DNA of 64,000 bases from Bacteroidota bacterium (GTDB lineage: Bacteria > Bacteroidota > Bacteroidia > AKYH767-A > 2013-40CM-41-45), in assembly GCA_016720935.1 (NCBI GenBank), contig JADKJP010000004.1, forward strand, positions 248,001 to 312,000. The letters run 5' to 3'. The notes beneath the pieces were generated by a model, which searched no databases, was not told the DNA's origin, and saw only the letters and a program-made list of their open reading frames with translations. The position numbers and the translations under genes were made by a program. Positions within the stretch are counted from its first letter, which is position 1. Each line of letters opens with the position of its first letter. This document shows positions 17,292 to 26,984 of the stretch, in pieces.

Positions 17292-17373
17292 TTCCCCTGC
17301 TTTTGGGTATTTTTTCCTCTTGAATTCAATGTATTTTAGAGTCTCCTGCGACTCCTGAATCAAAGTAATTTCT

Positions 17374-17381
17374 TACTTTTG
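17374..17381 (+). promoter_or_regulatory. metK promoter -7 element
   Basis: TACTTTTG is an exact TAnnTTTG box. A transcript starting 6-8 bases downstream would begin at the first stem of the SAM-II aptamer. No clear -33 TTTG is visible upstream. Confidence 0.6.
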
Positions 17382-17385
17382 CAGC

Positions 17386-17457
17386 CGAGTGGAAAGATTT
17401 GATTAGCTGCCTGTATCAGTAGCAATATTGCAACCACGGTAAAAAATGCTAAAGCTG
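17386..17457 (+). promoter_or_regulatory. SAM-II riboswitch upstream of metK
   Basis: The pattern gtgg...gatttg...attgcaaccacggtaaa...gctaaagc matches the conserved parts of the SAM-II (metA/SAM-alpha) aptamer. Stem P1 is gtgg (17389-17392) with ccac (17434-17437). The large loop begins gatttg, and the 3' tail with gctaaa forms the pseudoknot. The loop carries an extra hairpin (agctgc...gtagc). SAM-II is known from alpha-proteobacteria and Bacteroidota and represses methionine/SAM genes on binding S-adenosylmethionine. About 83 bases separate it from the metK start, and no Shine-Dalgarno is present. Confidence 0.82.
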
Positions 17458-17539
17458 GACTAAAGCTTTTGCACCCGCGATCAAACCCTCCCGATTCCTT
17501 GTTTTACAAAAATAGTCTTTAAAAAACCTACAGAGAACC

Positions 17540-18847
17540 ATGTCTTATTTGTTCACCTCAGAATCCGTTTCCGAAGGGCATCCCGACAAAGTAGCGGACC
17601 AGATTTCAGATGCATTGATTGATTATTTCCTGGCCTATGATCCCAAGTCAAAAGTGGCTTGTGAAACACTTGTTACTACCGGACAGGTTGTCCTTGCAGG
17701 GGAAGTAAAATCGGAGGCTTACCTCGATGTTCAGGATATCGCACGTGATGTAATCCGTAAAATCGGTTACACCAAAAGCGAATATATGTTCGAGGCCAAC
17801 TCCTGCGGAATTTTCAGCGCGATTCACGAACAATCACCGGATATCAACCAGGGTGTAGATAAAAAGGATCCATGGAAACAAGGTGCCGGTGATCAGGGTA
17901 TGATGTTCGGTTATGCCAGCAAAGAAACGGATACCTACATGCCTTTGCCACTGGAACTCGCACACCTTTTGTTGCGTGAACTTGCTGCTATCCGCAAAGA
18001 AGGCAAGACAATGACTTACCTCCGTCCGGATGCTAAGTCACAGGTGACGATCGAATACGGCGACGACAATCAACCTATCCGTATTGACACGATTGTGATT
18101 TCCACACAACATGACGATTTCGAAAAGGATGCCGCTATGTTGAAGAAAATTAAAGAAGATGTTATCAATATCCTCGTGCCACGTGTGATGAAAAAATTAC
18201 CAAAACGTGTGCAGGCATTGTTCAATGATAAAATCAAATACCATGTGAATCCGACCGGTAAATTTGTGATCGGTGGACCACACGGTGATACAGGACTTAC
18301 AGGACGTAAAATTATCGTGGATACATACGGTGGAAAAGGTGCTCACGGTGGTGGTGCATTCTCCGGCAAAGATCCGTCAAAAGTGGACCGTTCCGCGGCA
18401 TATGCCACACGTCACATTGCCAAAAACATGGTTGCAGCAGGTTTGTGCGACGAAGTACTTGTACAGGTTGCTTATGCTATCGGTGTCGCTGAGCCTGTTG
18501 GATTGTATGTAAATACTTATGGTACTGCTAAAGTTCAAATGAACGACGGAGAAATTGCTCAAAAGATTCGCAAGATTTTTGACATGCGCCCTTACGCGAT
18601 TGAACAGCGTTTTAATCTTCGTACCCCAATTTATCTTGAGACTGCAGCATATGGTCACATGGGCCGCGAAACCAAGGTGGTGGAAAAAATCTTCAACAAA
18701 GGGAAGAAGAATGAGAAACGTATCAAGGTTAAATTATTCCCTTGGGAAGAACTTAACTACGTAACTCGTTTGAAAGATCTTTTCGTTACAGAAAAAAAGA
18801 GCGCCAAGAAAACCAACGCGAAACAAGCGCAGCTTGAAATGGTATAA
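17540..18847 (+). CDS. metK: S-adenosylmethionine synthase
   Basis: 435 residues. It makes SAM from methionine and ATP. The family motifs are clear: the N-terminal [15 protein letters not shown], the ATP-binding hexapeptide GAGDQG, and the glycine-rich loop [15 protein letters not shown]. The protein is about 50 residues longer than the E. coli enzyme, with extra sequence around 185-215 and a lysine-rich C-terminus, as in other Bacteroidota. Expression is probably controlled by the SAM-II riboswitch in its leader, which would be product feedback. A strong terminator follows. Confidence 0.97.
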   Translation: MSYLFTSESVSEGHPDKVADQISDALIDYFLAYDPKSKVACETLVTTGQVVLAGEVKSEAYLDVQDIARDVIRKIGYTKSEYMFEANSCGIFSAIHEQSPDINQGVDKKDPWKQGAGDQGMMFGYASKETDTYMPLPLELAHLLLRELAAIRKEGKTMTYLRPDAKSQVTIEYGDDNQPIRIDTIVISTQHDDFEKDAAMLKKIKEDVINILVPRVMKKLPKRVQALFNDKIKYHVNPTGKFVIGGPHGDTGLTGRKIIVDTYGGKGAHGGGAFSGKDPSKVDRSAAYATRHIAKNMVAAGLCDEVLVQVAYAIGVAEPVGLYVNTYGTAKVQMNDGEIAQKIRKIFDMRPYAIEQRFNLRTPIYLETAAYGHMGRETKVVEKIFNKGKKNEKRIKVKLFPWEELNYVTRLKDLFVTEKKSAKKTNAKQAQLEMV

Positions 18848-18868
18848 TTACTGAATTCAGTGAATCTG

Positions 18869-18899
18869 AAAAGGCTTTCCGAAAGGGAAGCCTTTTTTA
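18869..18899 (+). terminator. Terminator after metK
   Basis: The 10-bp hairpin aaggctttcc-gaaa-gggaagcctt (18871-18894) is followed by a T run. Confidence 0.85.
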
Positions 18900-19007
18900 T
18901 GACAATTTTTTTAAGAAAAAATTTGTGTTGAAACTATTATTACAAAAAAGCAGATATCAAATGATGGTAAATTGTGAAACGACTGAAAAGCCGTTTATAT
19001 TCACACC

Positions 19008-20459
19008 ATGAATTCCAGGATGCTCAAGATTTTGATTGGCCCGGCGGCAGCAATAGTGACTTACCTATTACTCTTCTATCAGGGATTGTCACAACCAATT
19101 GCGGGTACTGCTTGTGTTCTGGTCTGGATGGCTCTGTGGTGGATCATGGAACCTGTAGATCTCGGAGTTACTTCATTTATTCCTTTCATCCTCTTTCCGA
19201 TCCTTGGCGTCATGGACACCGCGACGGTCGCGATGCAATACATGGAACAAACCATTTTTCTTTTCATGGGAGGATTTTTCATGGCTTATGCAATGGAAAA
19301 ATGGAATCTGCACCACCGGCTGGCATACAAAGTACTTCGCCACACCGGACAACGTCCTTCGAAAGTTTTACTTGGAGTGATGCTTACTACTTTTCTTGTA
19401 TCCATGTGGATTTCGAATACTGCAACAGTCATGATGTTGCTTGCGGCAGTTTTATCTATTGTAAGACACGAACATTTGTTTGACAGAAAATACCACACAC
19501 AAATTGCATGTGCATTACTACTCGGACTTGGTTACACTGCTTCCATTGGCGGAATGGCAACACTCGTAGGTACTCCAACCAATATGATTTTCGCGGGATT
19601 TTATGACAAAACTTTTCCGAACGCTGATCCTGTAAGCTTTTCAAGATGGTTTCTTTTCGCATTTCCCTTTTCTTCTATACTCGCTGTGATCGCTTATTTC
19701 ATCATTCGCAAAATATTTATTCCAAAAGCTGCGGATCTACCTTTCGACATGGAATTCATCCGCAAAGAACAGGAGAAATCCGGCAAAATGAGTAAGGAAG
19801 AAAAACGGGTGCTGATGGTATTTCTCGTGACCGTTGTACTATGGTTCACACGCGCGGACATTCGCATCGGTGATCATGAACTGAGAGGATGGGCCGGTTA
19901 TCTTTCATTTGGAAAATGGATCAAAGACAGTACTGTCGCCATGGCAGCAGCTTTAGCATTGTTTATCATTCCTTCTTCTCAAACAAAAAACGAAGCATTA
20001 CTGGAATGGAAGGATGTGACCAAATTGCCTTTACGCATTCTGTTATTATTCGGAAGCGGTTTCGCGCTTGCGGAAGGCTTTGAACAAAGCGGACTTGGAA
20101 ATTTATTTGCAGGAAAACTGATCCTTCTCAAAGATTTTCCAACCTGGATGATTGTTCTGGGTGTCGCCACACTCGTCACGGTATTGAGTGAGTTCGCATC
20201 CAATGTCGCAAGTATACAGCTGATGCTTCCAATCCTGCTGCCTCTGTCATCGACAATGGGTGCTGATCCTTTGCAGCTCATGGTTCCGGCAACACTCGCG
20301 GCTTCATTTGGCTACATGCTTCCTGTTGCTACCGCGGCGAATACCATCGTGTACGGAACAGGATATATTCCTGTGAAGAGTATGATGAAAACCGGATTGC
20401 TGTTGAATCTTTCCGGCATCCTCCTGCTTACATTGCTGATGCAGTGGCTACACTTTTAA
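19008..20459 (+). CDS. DASS/SLC13-family sodium-coupled anion (dicarboxylate) transporter
   Basis: 483 residues and about 11-12 membrane segments. Two Ser-Asn motifs typical of the divalent anion:sodium symporter family are present: SNTATVMM (substrate and sodium site 1) and FASNVASIQL (site 2), each with the following Pro/Gly elements (GTPTNMIF). Likely substrates are C4-dicarboxylates or related anions; sulphate is possible. It is monocistronic and convergent with the POT transporter, whose last codons overlap it by 4 bases. Confidence 0.88.
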   Translation: MNSRMLKILIGPAAAIVTYLLLFYQGLSQPIAGTACVLVWMALWWIMEPVDLGVTSFIPFILFPILGVMDTATVAMQYMEQTIFLFMGGFFMAYAMEKWNLHHRLAYKVLRHTGQRPSKVLLGVMLTTFLVSMWISNTATVMMLLAAVLSIVRHEHLFDRKYHTQIACALLLGLGYTASIGGMATLVGTPTNMIFAGFYDKTFPNADPVSFSRWFLFAFPFSSILAVIAYFIIRKIFIPKAADLPFDMEFIRKEQEKSGKMSKEEKRVLMVFLVTVVLWFTRADIRIGDHELRGWAGYLSFGKWIKDSTVAMAAALALFIIPSSQTKNEALLEWKDVTKLPLRILLLFGSGFALAEGFEQSGLGNLFAGKLILLKDFPTWMIVLGVATLVTVLSEFASNVASIQLMLPILLPLSSTMGADPLQLMVPATLAASFGYMLPVATAANTIVYGTGYIPVKSMMKTGLLLNLSGILLLTLLMQWLHF

Positions 20460-22099
20460 GCGGTGTGTTCTTCTACAATTTTTCTTAGCCATTTCAACAT
20501 AAAGAGGATTGAAACGGCAGCAAGTAAGGCAACAAAAAAGTTCACCCAGAAAAAATTCTCTTTGTGTTCATAGCCATCCCACAAAGCAGCCAGCACACCT
20601 GACATTTTATTCCCGATTGATGTACTCAGAAACCATCCACCCATCATCAGTGAAGTTAAACGGGGCGGACTGAGTTTAGAAACCAGCGACAATCCCATTG
20701 GACTTAAACACAACTCACCGACAGTGATCACGGCATAAACTCCGACCAGCCACATGGCAGAACTCTTTTCCAAACCGTTCTGACTAACAAGTACAGCGCT
20801 TACCATCACGAGGGTTGAGAGAGCTGTAATGAGCAAGCCCCAGAATATTTTGGCCGGTGTTGATGGTTCTCTGTTTCGCCGTCGCATAAACGCGAAGAAA
20901 CCAACGACAAGGGGTGTGAGAACAACAACAAAAAACGGATTCACTGACTGGAACAATTCCGTGGAGACAAGATGCAAAGTTCCTCCGGGTTCAGGCCATT
21001 TGTCTTTTGACAAATTCATAAAATAATGAGGAACACTTACTTCTTTGATAATATTACCCTGAGGATCTTTCTGAGTTCGAAACTGTACATCTACTTTCGG
21101 AAAGGTATCTTCTTCAAATTTTAATTCCTGCACCACCCCAATGGTTTTTGCAGCAGGTACAATAACAGCAGGTAATTCTCTGTCAGTATAACTCTCAGCC
21201 CAGGTTGTAAGAGCAGTACCGTTTTGCTTGAAGATGGCCCAGAACACAATGACAACACCAAAGATGGCCAGCAATGCGGATACCGGCCTGCGATCTTCCG
21301 CATTGAGACGTGAAAGTAAGGTGACATAGAAAATCGCCACCGGCAGCGCGCCAAAAATGAACGCGTCAGTCGAATCGGAGCCGAAAATATTTCCGGGAAT
21401 GATCCATCCCAGGTAACCGGCGATGAAGGCCGGTAACAAAACCACGCCAAAGACTTTTCCCAAACCCATATCCTCAGGATTAGCAGGCTTCAATACATCC
21501 GCGTGTTTATAATGTTTATTTCCAATCCAGAAGATGGCGACACCAAGCAACATCCCGATTCCCGCAGCCATGAATGCATGACCCCAACCAAATGTGTTTC
21601 TCAGGTAGGCGGCAAAAAAATTACAGATGAATGCTCCGATATTTATTCCCATGTAGAAAATATTGTAACCGGCATCCTTCTTCTGCTTATACTTTGGTTC
21701 ATTGTAAAGATTCCCAAGGAGTGTAGAAATATTCGGTTTGAAAAAACCATTGCCTACAATAATCAACAGAAGAGAAACGTAAAACATGGTAACTCCCGGA
21801 ATAGCGAGCGACATGTATCCGATTCCCATCAGGATCCCTCCTATGGTAATAGATGTACGATACCCGAGAACTCTGTCGGCAAGCAAACCTCCGATAAAAG
21901 GAGTCAGAAACACTAGCGCGATAAAAGTTCCAAAAACATCCGACGCTTCTTTTCGTTCAAAGCCAAGTCCGCCTTTTGCAGTATCTGTCATGTAAAGGAA
22001 CAGAATTCCGAGCATGAGATAATACCCGAAACGCTCCCACATCTCTGTAAAAAATAAAAAACGTAAACCGGCAGGGTGTTTAACTTTTTCAGTAGCCAT
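20456..22099 (-). CDS. POT-family proton-dependent oligopeptide transporter
   Basis: 547 residues from the ATG at 22099. The reading frame extends to 22168, but the family starts just before HPAGLRFLFFTEMWERFGYY. That sequence includes the E-x-x-E-R-F motif that couples proton movement in POT (PTR2) transporters. About 14 membrane helices are seen, plus a periplasmic insertion of about 90 residues around residues 305-395, a common Bacteroidota feature. The FYMGINIGAF motif in helix 5 is conserved. It imports di- and tripeptides. Confidence 0.92.
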   Translation of the reverse strand: MATEKVKHPAGLRFLFFTEMWERFGYYLMLGILFLYMTDTAKGGLGFERKEASDVFGTFIALVFLTPFIGGLLADRVLGYRTSITIGGILMGIGYMSLAIPGVTMFYVSLLLIIVGNGFFKPNISTLLGNLYNEPKYKQKKDAGYNIFYMGINIGAFICNFFAAYLRNTFGWGHAFMAAGIGMLLGVAIFWIGNKHYKHADVLKPANPEDMGLGKVFGVVLLPAFIAGYLGWIIPGNIFGSDSTDAFIFGALPVAIFYVTLLSRLNAEDRRPVSALLAIFGVVIVFWAIFKQNGTALTTWAESYTDRELPAVIVPAAKTIGVVQELKFEEDTFPKVDVQFRTQKDPQGNIIKEVSVPHYFMNLSKDKWPEPGGTLHLVSTELFQSVNPFFVVVLTPLVVGFFAFMRRRNREPSTPAKIFWGLLITALSTLVMVSAVLVSQNGLEKSSAMWLVGVYAVITVGELCLSPMGLSLVSKLSPPRLTSLMMGGWFLSTSIGNKMSGVLAALWDGYEHKENFFWVNFFVALLAAVSILFMLKWLRKIVEEHTA

Positions 22100-22164
22100 A
22101 AAGTAAATTTTCAGATGACAAAATACACAAGAACCCTTAGCTGACCAATACTTTCTGGTTAAAT

Positions 22165-22202
22165 TCAAAAAAAAATCCCTCCGGAGAAACCGGAAGGATT
22201 TT
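22165..22202 (-). terminator. Terminator after the DUF937 gene
   Basis: The inverted repeat aaatccctccgg/ccggaaggattt has one mismatch and is followed on the minus strand by a run of nine T. It lies between the DUF937 gene and the POT transporter gene. Confidence 0.7.
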
Positions 22203-22261
22203 GAAAATTCAAGGGAGTTTATCCTTTATTCAATAAAAACTCCAAGGAAAGCGAACAATGA

Positions 22262-22690
22262 TTAAAACATTTTTTTCAGATTGTCCATAATTCCTCCGCC
22301 TCCACCCAATGAGCTCATGATTCCCTGCAAATCAAATGAGCTGTCGTTGGGGTCATTTGTTTTGTGTACCAGCTTGTTCATCACAGTGGGGATCAGCGAC
22401 TGAACAATACCACTCGCCTGTCCCGCGTCGATGCCGAATTTATTCATCAAAGATTGCGCGACATTGTTTCCGATTTGACCAACTGCCGGATGTGAACCAG
22501 CGTTCCCGTTTTGAAATATTTCCATAAGGTTTTGCGCACCGCCGCCACTCATCATCCCTTTCAGTTGATCCATAATTCCTTCACCGGCAACAGAGATCGC
22601 GGCATCGTTTTTCTCATTTGGAATAGCCGGATTATTGATGATCGCTTCACCGGCGTTTTCTTTGATTAGTTGTAGGAGATTGTCTAACAT
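22262..22690 (-). CDS. DUF937-like small protein
   Basis: 142 residues, mostly helical, Gly- and Asn-rich. Features are LLQLIKENAGEAIINNPAIP at the start, VGQIGNNVAQSLMNKFGIDA in the middle, and a flexible GGGGG segment near the C-terminus. This resembles the DUF937 (YidB-like) group, whose function is unknown. No signal peptide. On the coding strand its leader consists of a C/A-rich heptad-word array, and a terminator follows. Confidence 0.7.
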   Translation of the reverse strand: MLDNLLQLIKENAGEAIINNPAIPNEKNDAAISVAGEGIMDQLKGMMSGGGAQNLMEIFQNGNAGSHPAVGQIGNNVAQSLMNKFGIDAGQASGIVQSLIPTVMNKLVHKTNDPNDSSFDLQGIMSSLGGGGGIMDNLKKMF

Positions 22691-22704
22691 TTGTTGTTGG
22701 TTTC

Positions 22705-22770
22705 TAGTGGTTAGTGGTTAGTGCTTAGTGCTTAGTGGTTGGTGCTTAGTGGTTGGTGCTTAGTGGTTGG
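22705..22770. repeat. Heptad-word array in the leader of the DUF937-like gene
   Basis: On the minus strand it reads ccaacca, ctaagca, ccaacca, ctaagca, ctaagca, ctaacca and so on, and ends about 14 bases before the ATG at 22690. It is the longest and most regular of the six arrays. The words tgccttttgaattt repeat twice further upstream at 22819-22848. Confidence 0.8.
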
Positions 22771-22875
22771 GAATGGACACTAATACAAATTGGTCTTATG
22801 TTGGGCGATGAATTATTTTTTGCCTTTTGAATTTTGCCTTTTGAATTCAAAATTTTTCATACCATTTACTATTCA

Positions 22876-24336
22876 TTACTCGGCTGCATATCTCCGCAGC
22901 TCTTCTATCAATGTTGGCTCTACAGGACGTGGAGCATTGAAATTAACGATGTCCCCTTTCTTATTCATAATCATGTAACGAGGAATACTATTGATCTGGA
23001 AATAACTGCATGCTTTTGAACTCCAATTCCCAGGAGAAAGAACGTTGACACCCTGAATATCCATATCCTTAATTCCTTTGAGCCATCCGTCTTTGTTCGC
23101 GTCAATGGAGATGTATAGAAAAATAATTTGCTTTTTTTCTTTGTCGGTGAGTTGTTCATGCAGTTTTTTTGAAAACGGCATCATTCCGCGACACGGCCCG
23201 CACCAGCTTGCCCAGAAATCGATATAAACCACTTTCCCTTTGAAATCACTCAGCTTAACGGATTTGCCATTGACATCGGTTAGATCGAGGCCATCATCAG
23301 ATGTTTTTGAACTTTCCTTTGTTTCCTTTACCGGCTCGGCTTGTTGTGCAAGTGAGGTTCCTGTTCGTCCGTCACAATGCGCTTTAACCGAAGGCGTATA
23401 AATATTGGCCGCGTCATTTTCTTTTAACTCCGCCATCATTTTTTTCATGATAAAGGGAGACATACGCTCACATTCATCCGTAGTAAATCGTGCAAGCCAA
23501 TATGCATATACCTGTCCATTCAACTTCTCCTTCGCGACCGCCTGTTTACGATCAGCGGAAGTGGAAGGATCTTTGAATTTATTGAATCCATTTGCTTTGG
23601 AAGCAAAATAGGTCACGTAATATTTCAGGAACTCACGGTATGCATCACTGACCAAAGCTTTTTCATTACTCACATTAACTTTCTCAAGCCCTTCCAGCAT
23701 TACTGCAGGCAAAGGAGAAACGGTCAGGATTTTTTGATCTTTATTTGCATTGAGTATCGAATACGCGAGTAACTGATGCCAGTAATGGTAATTTATCTGA
23801 TCCTGGAGGAAGAGCATGAAATCAGGCGACAACTTATCTTTTTGAGGTGCGTTTTTAAGAAACTCGTTTTGCGTCTTTCTTTGTTTGAAGGCTTCCATTT
23901 CAAAAGCATCTATTGTAGAAGAAAGTGCACGCACCTGGATAAGACTGTCATTAAAATCAGCTTGAAAAAGCGTGAAAAATTTCTGCACCATTCCGTTTTC
24001 TTCAGCCACACTTCCATTGATTTGCATTTGCACCGGAATTGCATCCGTAAATTCAATGTTCAGTTCTTTACCCGGCTCAGCATATACGGGCATCCTCATT
24101 GTCCCGTAATTCAGTTCGACCATCCTGTTTCTTTCAAGATTAAGTGTGAAGCTAAACTGACCTGACGTAAGAGGAACAGTTGTAATTTCCGGTTTGTATA
24201 AAAGATACGATCGGTTGATTTGCACCTGTACAGATTTTTCCTTCGCCTCCGCAATTTTTCCGTTGAGGACAAAAGAGGATTGCGCCAAAGCAGAATTCAG
24301 ACCAATGAATATAAAAAGCAATGTTAGTAGCCGCAT
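22876..24336 (-). CDS. TlpA-family thioredoxin-like protein with DUF4369-like N-terminus
   Basis: 486 residues: signal peptide (MRLLTLLFIFIGLNSALAQ), an N-terminal beta-sandwich-like region of about 100 residues resembling DUF4369, a helical middle region and a C-terminal thioredoxin fold. The last has FWASWCGPCRGMMP (active site C-x-x-C) and a cis-Pro in INSIPRYMI. It probably acts in the cell envelope as a disulfide reductase; such multi-domain 'TlpA' proteins are abundant in Bacteroidota. The partner is unknown. The gene is monocistronic, with word arrays on both sides. Confidence 0.88.
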   Translation of the reverse strand: MRLLTLLFIFIGLNSALAQSSFVLNGKIAEAKEKSVQVQINRSYLLYKPEITTVPLTSGQFSFTLNLERNRMVELNYGTMRMPVYAEPGKELNIEFTDAIPVQMQINGSVAEENGMVQKFFTLFQADFNDSLIQVRALSSTIDAFEMEAFKQRKTQNEFLKNAPQKDKLSPDFMLFLQDQINYHYWHQLLAYSILNANKDQKILTVSPLPAVMLEGLEKVNVSNEKALVSDAYREFLKYYVTYFASKANGFNKFKDPSTSADRKQAVAKEKLNGQVYAYWLARFTTDECERMSPFIMKKMMAELKENDAANIYTPSVKAHCDGRTGTSLAQQAEPVKETKESSKTSDDGLDLTDVNGKSVKLSDFKGKVVYIDFWASWCGPCRGMMPFSKKLHEQLTDKEKKQIIFLYISIDANKDGWLKGIKDMDIQGVNVLSPGNWSSKACSYFQINSIPRYMIMNKKGDIVNFNAPRPVEPTLIEELRRYAAE

Positions 24337-24402
24337 ACAATTAATTTTCCGTAAAAATAATAGAATTTAGCTTCACTTGAAGCCTCATCTTGAAAACTGC
24401 AT

Positions 24403-24486
24403 CATCAATCAAAAATCCTCAATCAGCAATCATCAATCAAAAATCCTCAATCAAAAATCCTCAATCAACAATCTTCAATTCAATCA
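24403..24486. repeat. tcaatcaaaaatcc word array
   Basis: At least four copies of a word of about 14 bases (caatcaaaaatcct) and degenerate forms (caatcagcaatcat, caatcaacaatctt) fill the gap between der and the thioredoxin gene and run into the der stop codon region. Confidence 0.75.
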
Positions 24487-25800
24487 GTCTTCCTTGTTCT
24501 TGCTTCGGAAAAATAAATTGATCGGAACACCGGAAAAATCGAAGCGTTCGCGGAGTTTATTCTCGAGAAAACGCTTGTAAGGTTCATTCACATACTGCGG
24601 AAGGTTGCAGAAAAACGCGAATTGCGGTGTATGTGTAGGAAGTTGAGTGACGTATTTTACTTTAACATATTTTCCTTTAACCGTTGGCGGAGGTGTTTTC
24701 TCCATGATCGGAAGGATGAAATCATTCAGTTCAGAAGTCTTGATTTTCTTGATCCGGTTCTCATACACATGTACGGCCATTTCAAGGGCTTTGTGTATAC
24801 GTTGTTTGTCCTGTACAGATGTAAACACAATCGGCACATCGGTGAAAGGTGCGATTTTGGACTGAATCATCTCAGTGTATTTTTTCACTGAATGCTGATC
24901 CTTTTCCATGAGGTCCCATTTATTAACAATGATGAGAACACCTTTTTTATTTCTTTCGATCAGACTGAAAATCGCGAGATCCTGCGCGTTGATACCACTC
25001 TGCGCGTCAAGCATGAACAAACACACATCGGCTTCTTCAATCGCGCGGATGGAACGAAGCACGGAATAATATTCCAGATCTTCCTTTACTTTATTTTTTC
25101 TGCGAACACCTGCGGTATCTACAAGGAGAAAATCATGGCCGTATTTTGAATAACGCTGGTGAATCGTATCACGCGTCGTCCCGGCGAGTGGAGTAACGAT
25201 ACTTCGCTCTTCACCGGTGAGCATATTCAGGAGGGAAGATTTACCGACGTTAGGCTGACCAACAATCGCGAAACGTGGAAGTCCTTCTGTTTCGTCGACA
25301 AATTCTTTCGGCAATTCTTTCACCAGATCATCGAGCAGTTCACCTGTTCCGCTGCCACTGATGGAAGAAACACAATAAGGATCACCGAGACCCATTTTAT
25401 AAAACACCGCGGCATCCGGAATCCGTTGAGGATTGTCAACTTTATTGGCGACGATAAAAACTTTCTTTTTTGTTTTCCGAAGTACAGCGGCCATGGCATC
25501 ATCCAGATCGGTGATACCAATTTCAACATCTACAACGAAGAGCAGCAAATCCGCTTCTTCGATGGCTACTTCAACCTGGCGACGGATCTCTTCTTCAAAA
25601 ATATCATCAGAACCACGCACATATCCACCGGTATCGATGACGGAAAATTTCTTGCCGTTCCATTCGGCATGGCCGTAATGACGATCACGCGTCACACCGC
25701 TGTGCTCATCGACAATCGCTTTACGCGATTCAGTGAGACGGTTGAAGAGGGTGGATTTACCCACATTCGGACGACCTACAATGGCAACAATGGTAGACAC
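24484..25800 (-). CDS. der: Ribosome biogenesis GTPase Der (EngA)
   Basis: 438 residues, with two consecutive GTPase domains (G1 [12 protein letters not shown] near the start and [12 protein letters not shown] at about 180; NKVD and NKWD as G4) and a C-terminal KH-like domain. It acts in maturation of the 50S subunit. Translation starts at GTG (complement of 25798-25800); no ATG is suitable. It lies downstream of tRNA-fMet and its terminator on the same strand. Confidence 0.97.
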   Translation of the reverse strand: MSTIVAIVGRPNVGKSTLFNRLTESRKAIVDEHSGVTRDRHYGHAEWNGKKFSVIDTGGYVRGSDDIFEEEIRRQVEVAIEEADLLLFVVDVEIGITDLDDAMAAVLRKTKKKVFIVANKVDNPQRIPDAAVFYKMGLGDPYCVSSISGSGTGELLDDLVKELPKEFVDETEGLPRFAIVGQPNVGKSSLLNMLTGEERSIVTPLAGTTRDTIHQRYSKYGHDFLLVDTAGVRRKNKVKEDLEYYSVLRSIRAIEEADVCLFMLDAQSGINAQDLAIFSLIERNKKGVLIIVNKWDLMEKDQHSVKKYTEMIQSKIAPFTDVPIVFTSVQDKQRIHKALEMAVHVYENRIKKIKTSELNDFILPIMEKTPPPTVKGKYVKVKYVTQLPTHTPQFAFFCNLPQYVNEPYKRFLENKLRERFDFSGVPINLFFRSKNKED

Positions 25801-25849
25801 GGGTGATTTGAAATTAAAAATGAACTATTCGGAATAAGACCGAAATTAA

Positions 25850-25883
25850 ATCAAAATAGCCGAATTTCTTCGGCTATTTTTTT
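25850..25883 (-). terminator. Terminator of tRNA-fMet
   Basis: The perfect inverted repeat aatagccgaa (25855-25864) / ttcggctatt (25869-25878) is flanked by A and T runs. On the minus strand it follows the tRNA 3' end directly. Confidence 0.85.
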
Positions 25884-25886
25884 AGG

Positions 25887-25959
<73 letters not shown>

Positions 25960-25971
25960 CTATATCTTATT

Positions 25972-26000
25972 AAACTAATTTATTGAAATACAATTAGTTT
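25972..26000. repeat. Inverted repeat in the tRNA-fMet leader
   Basis: The arms aaactaatt (25972-25980) and aattagttt (25992-26000) are perfect 9-bp complements around an 11-base loop. They sit between the tRNA and its predicted promoter. An AT-rich processing hairpin or operator is possible; chance cannot be excluded. Confidence 0.45.
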
Positions 26001-26026
26001 GACTTAATTTCCTTAATTTTGGTGTG

Positions 26027-26034
26027 CAAAGATA
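26027..26034 (-). promoter_or_regulatory. Promoter -7 element for tRNA-fMet
   Basis: The minus strand reads TATCTTTG, an exact TAnnTTTG box, about 68 bases before the tRNA. No good -33 element is visible. Confidence 0.45.
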
Positions 26035-26075
26035 TAATTCGTTCTTTTACCTGACTAATCTTTCTAAAAATAAAT

Positions 26076-26954
26076 ATGGGTCATCAAGCTGGCTTTGTTA
26101 GTATTATCGGGAAACCGAATGTTGGAAAATCGACCCTGATGAACAGGCTTGTAGGCCAAAGTCTGTCGATTGTAACGCCAAAAGCCCAAACAACCCGTCA
26201 CCGGATCAAGGGAATTCTGAATGACGAGAATTATCAGGTTGTTTTTTCTGACACTCCGGGAATCCTGGAACCGCATTATCTGCTCCAGGAGAAAATGATG
26301 GATTTTGTAACTGAATCTCTTAAAGACGCGGATGCTGTATTGTATATCTCTGATCTGAGTGAAGCGTATGGTGATGAAGATCTGATGCGCAGATTGCTCC
26401 AGATTAAAGTTCCAGTTGTTGTTGTCATCAATAAAATGGATCAGAGTTCGCCTGATGAAATCAACAAGCTGGTACATGGATGGAAAAAGAAACTGAATCC
26501 ACACGCTATCATTCCCATTTCCGCTTTGAAAGATTTTAATGTGGAACAGGTTCGTGACGCATTGCTTGCATTGATGCCCGAAGCGCCTCCTTATTTTCCA
26601 AAAGAAAACCTGAGTGATGCTTCGGAAAGATTTTTTGTTTCTGAAATCATCCGTGAAAAAATCTTCATGCATTACCAGCAGGAGATTCCTTATTCCGCTG
26701 AAGTTGGCATTGAAGAATTTAAGGAAGAAAACAAAATCATCCGTATCAACGCGGTGATTTTTGTAGAGAGAGATTCACAAAAAGGAATTCTCATTGGCAA
26801 AGGTGGTGAATCCATCAAACGTATTGGTACAGAAGCCAGAAAAGATATTGAACGCTTCCTTGGAAAGAAAGTATTCCTGGAGCTTTTTGTCAAAGTCGAA
26901 AAAGACTGGAGAAAAAGTGAAAATAAATTGCGACGTTTTGGATATTCCCTTTGA
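26076..26954 (+). CDS. era: GTPase Era
   Basis: 292 residues: an N-terminal GTPase domain (G1 [13 protein letters not shown]2 TTRHRIKG, G3 DTPG, G4 NKMD) and a C-terminal KH domain with GKGGESIKRIG and the RNA-binding tail. It binds the 3' end of 16S rRNA in 30S assembly. It is divergent from tRNA-fMet and 30 bases upstream of the acylase-like gene. Confidence 0.97.
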   Translation: MGHQAGFVSIIGKPNVGKSTLMNRLVGQSLSIVTPKAQTTRHRIKGILNDENYQVVFSDTPGILEPHYLLQEKMMDFVTESLKDADAVLYISDLSEAYGDEDLMRRLLQIKVPVVVVINKMDQSSPDEINKLVHGWKKKLNPHAIIPISALKDFNVEQVRDALLALMPEAPPYFPKENLSDASERFFVSEIIREKIFMHYQQEIPYSAEVGIEEFKEENKIIRINAVIFVERDSQKGILIGKGGESIKRIGTEARKDIERFLGKKVFLELFVKVEKDWRKSENKLRRFGYSL

Positions 26955-26984
26955 TCTTTTGTTCTAATTACGGAAATTAACAGC

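Noticed and set aside
16665..17363. Long open frame (232 codons) on the minus strand
   Set aside because: It lies antisense to the repeat protein at 16176-17291, whose signal peptide and repeats identify the real frame.
25159..25806. Open frame of 215 codons antisense to der
   Set aside because: der is unmistakable, and the antisense frame has no family resemblance.
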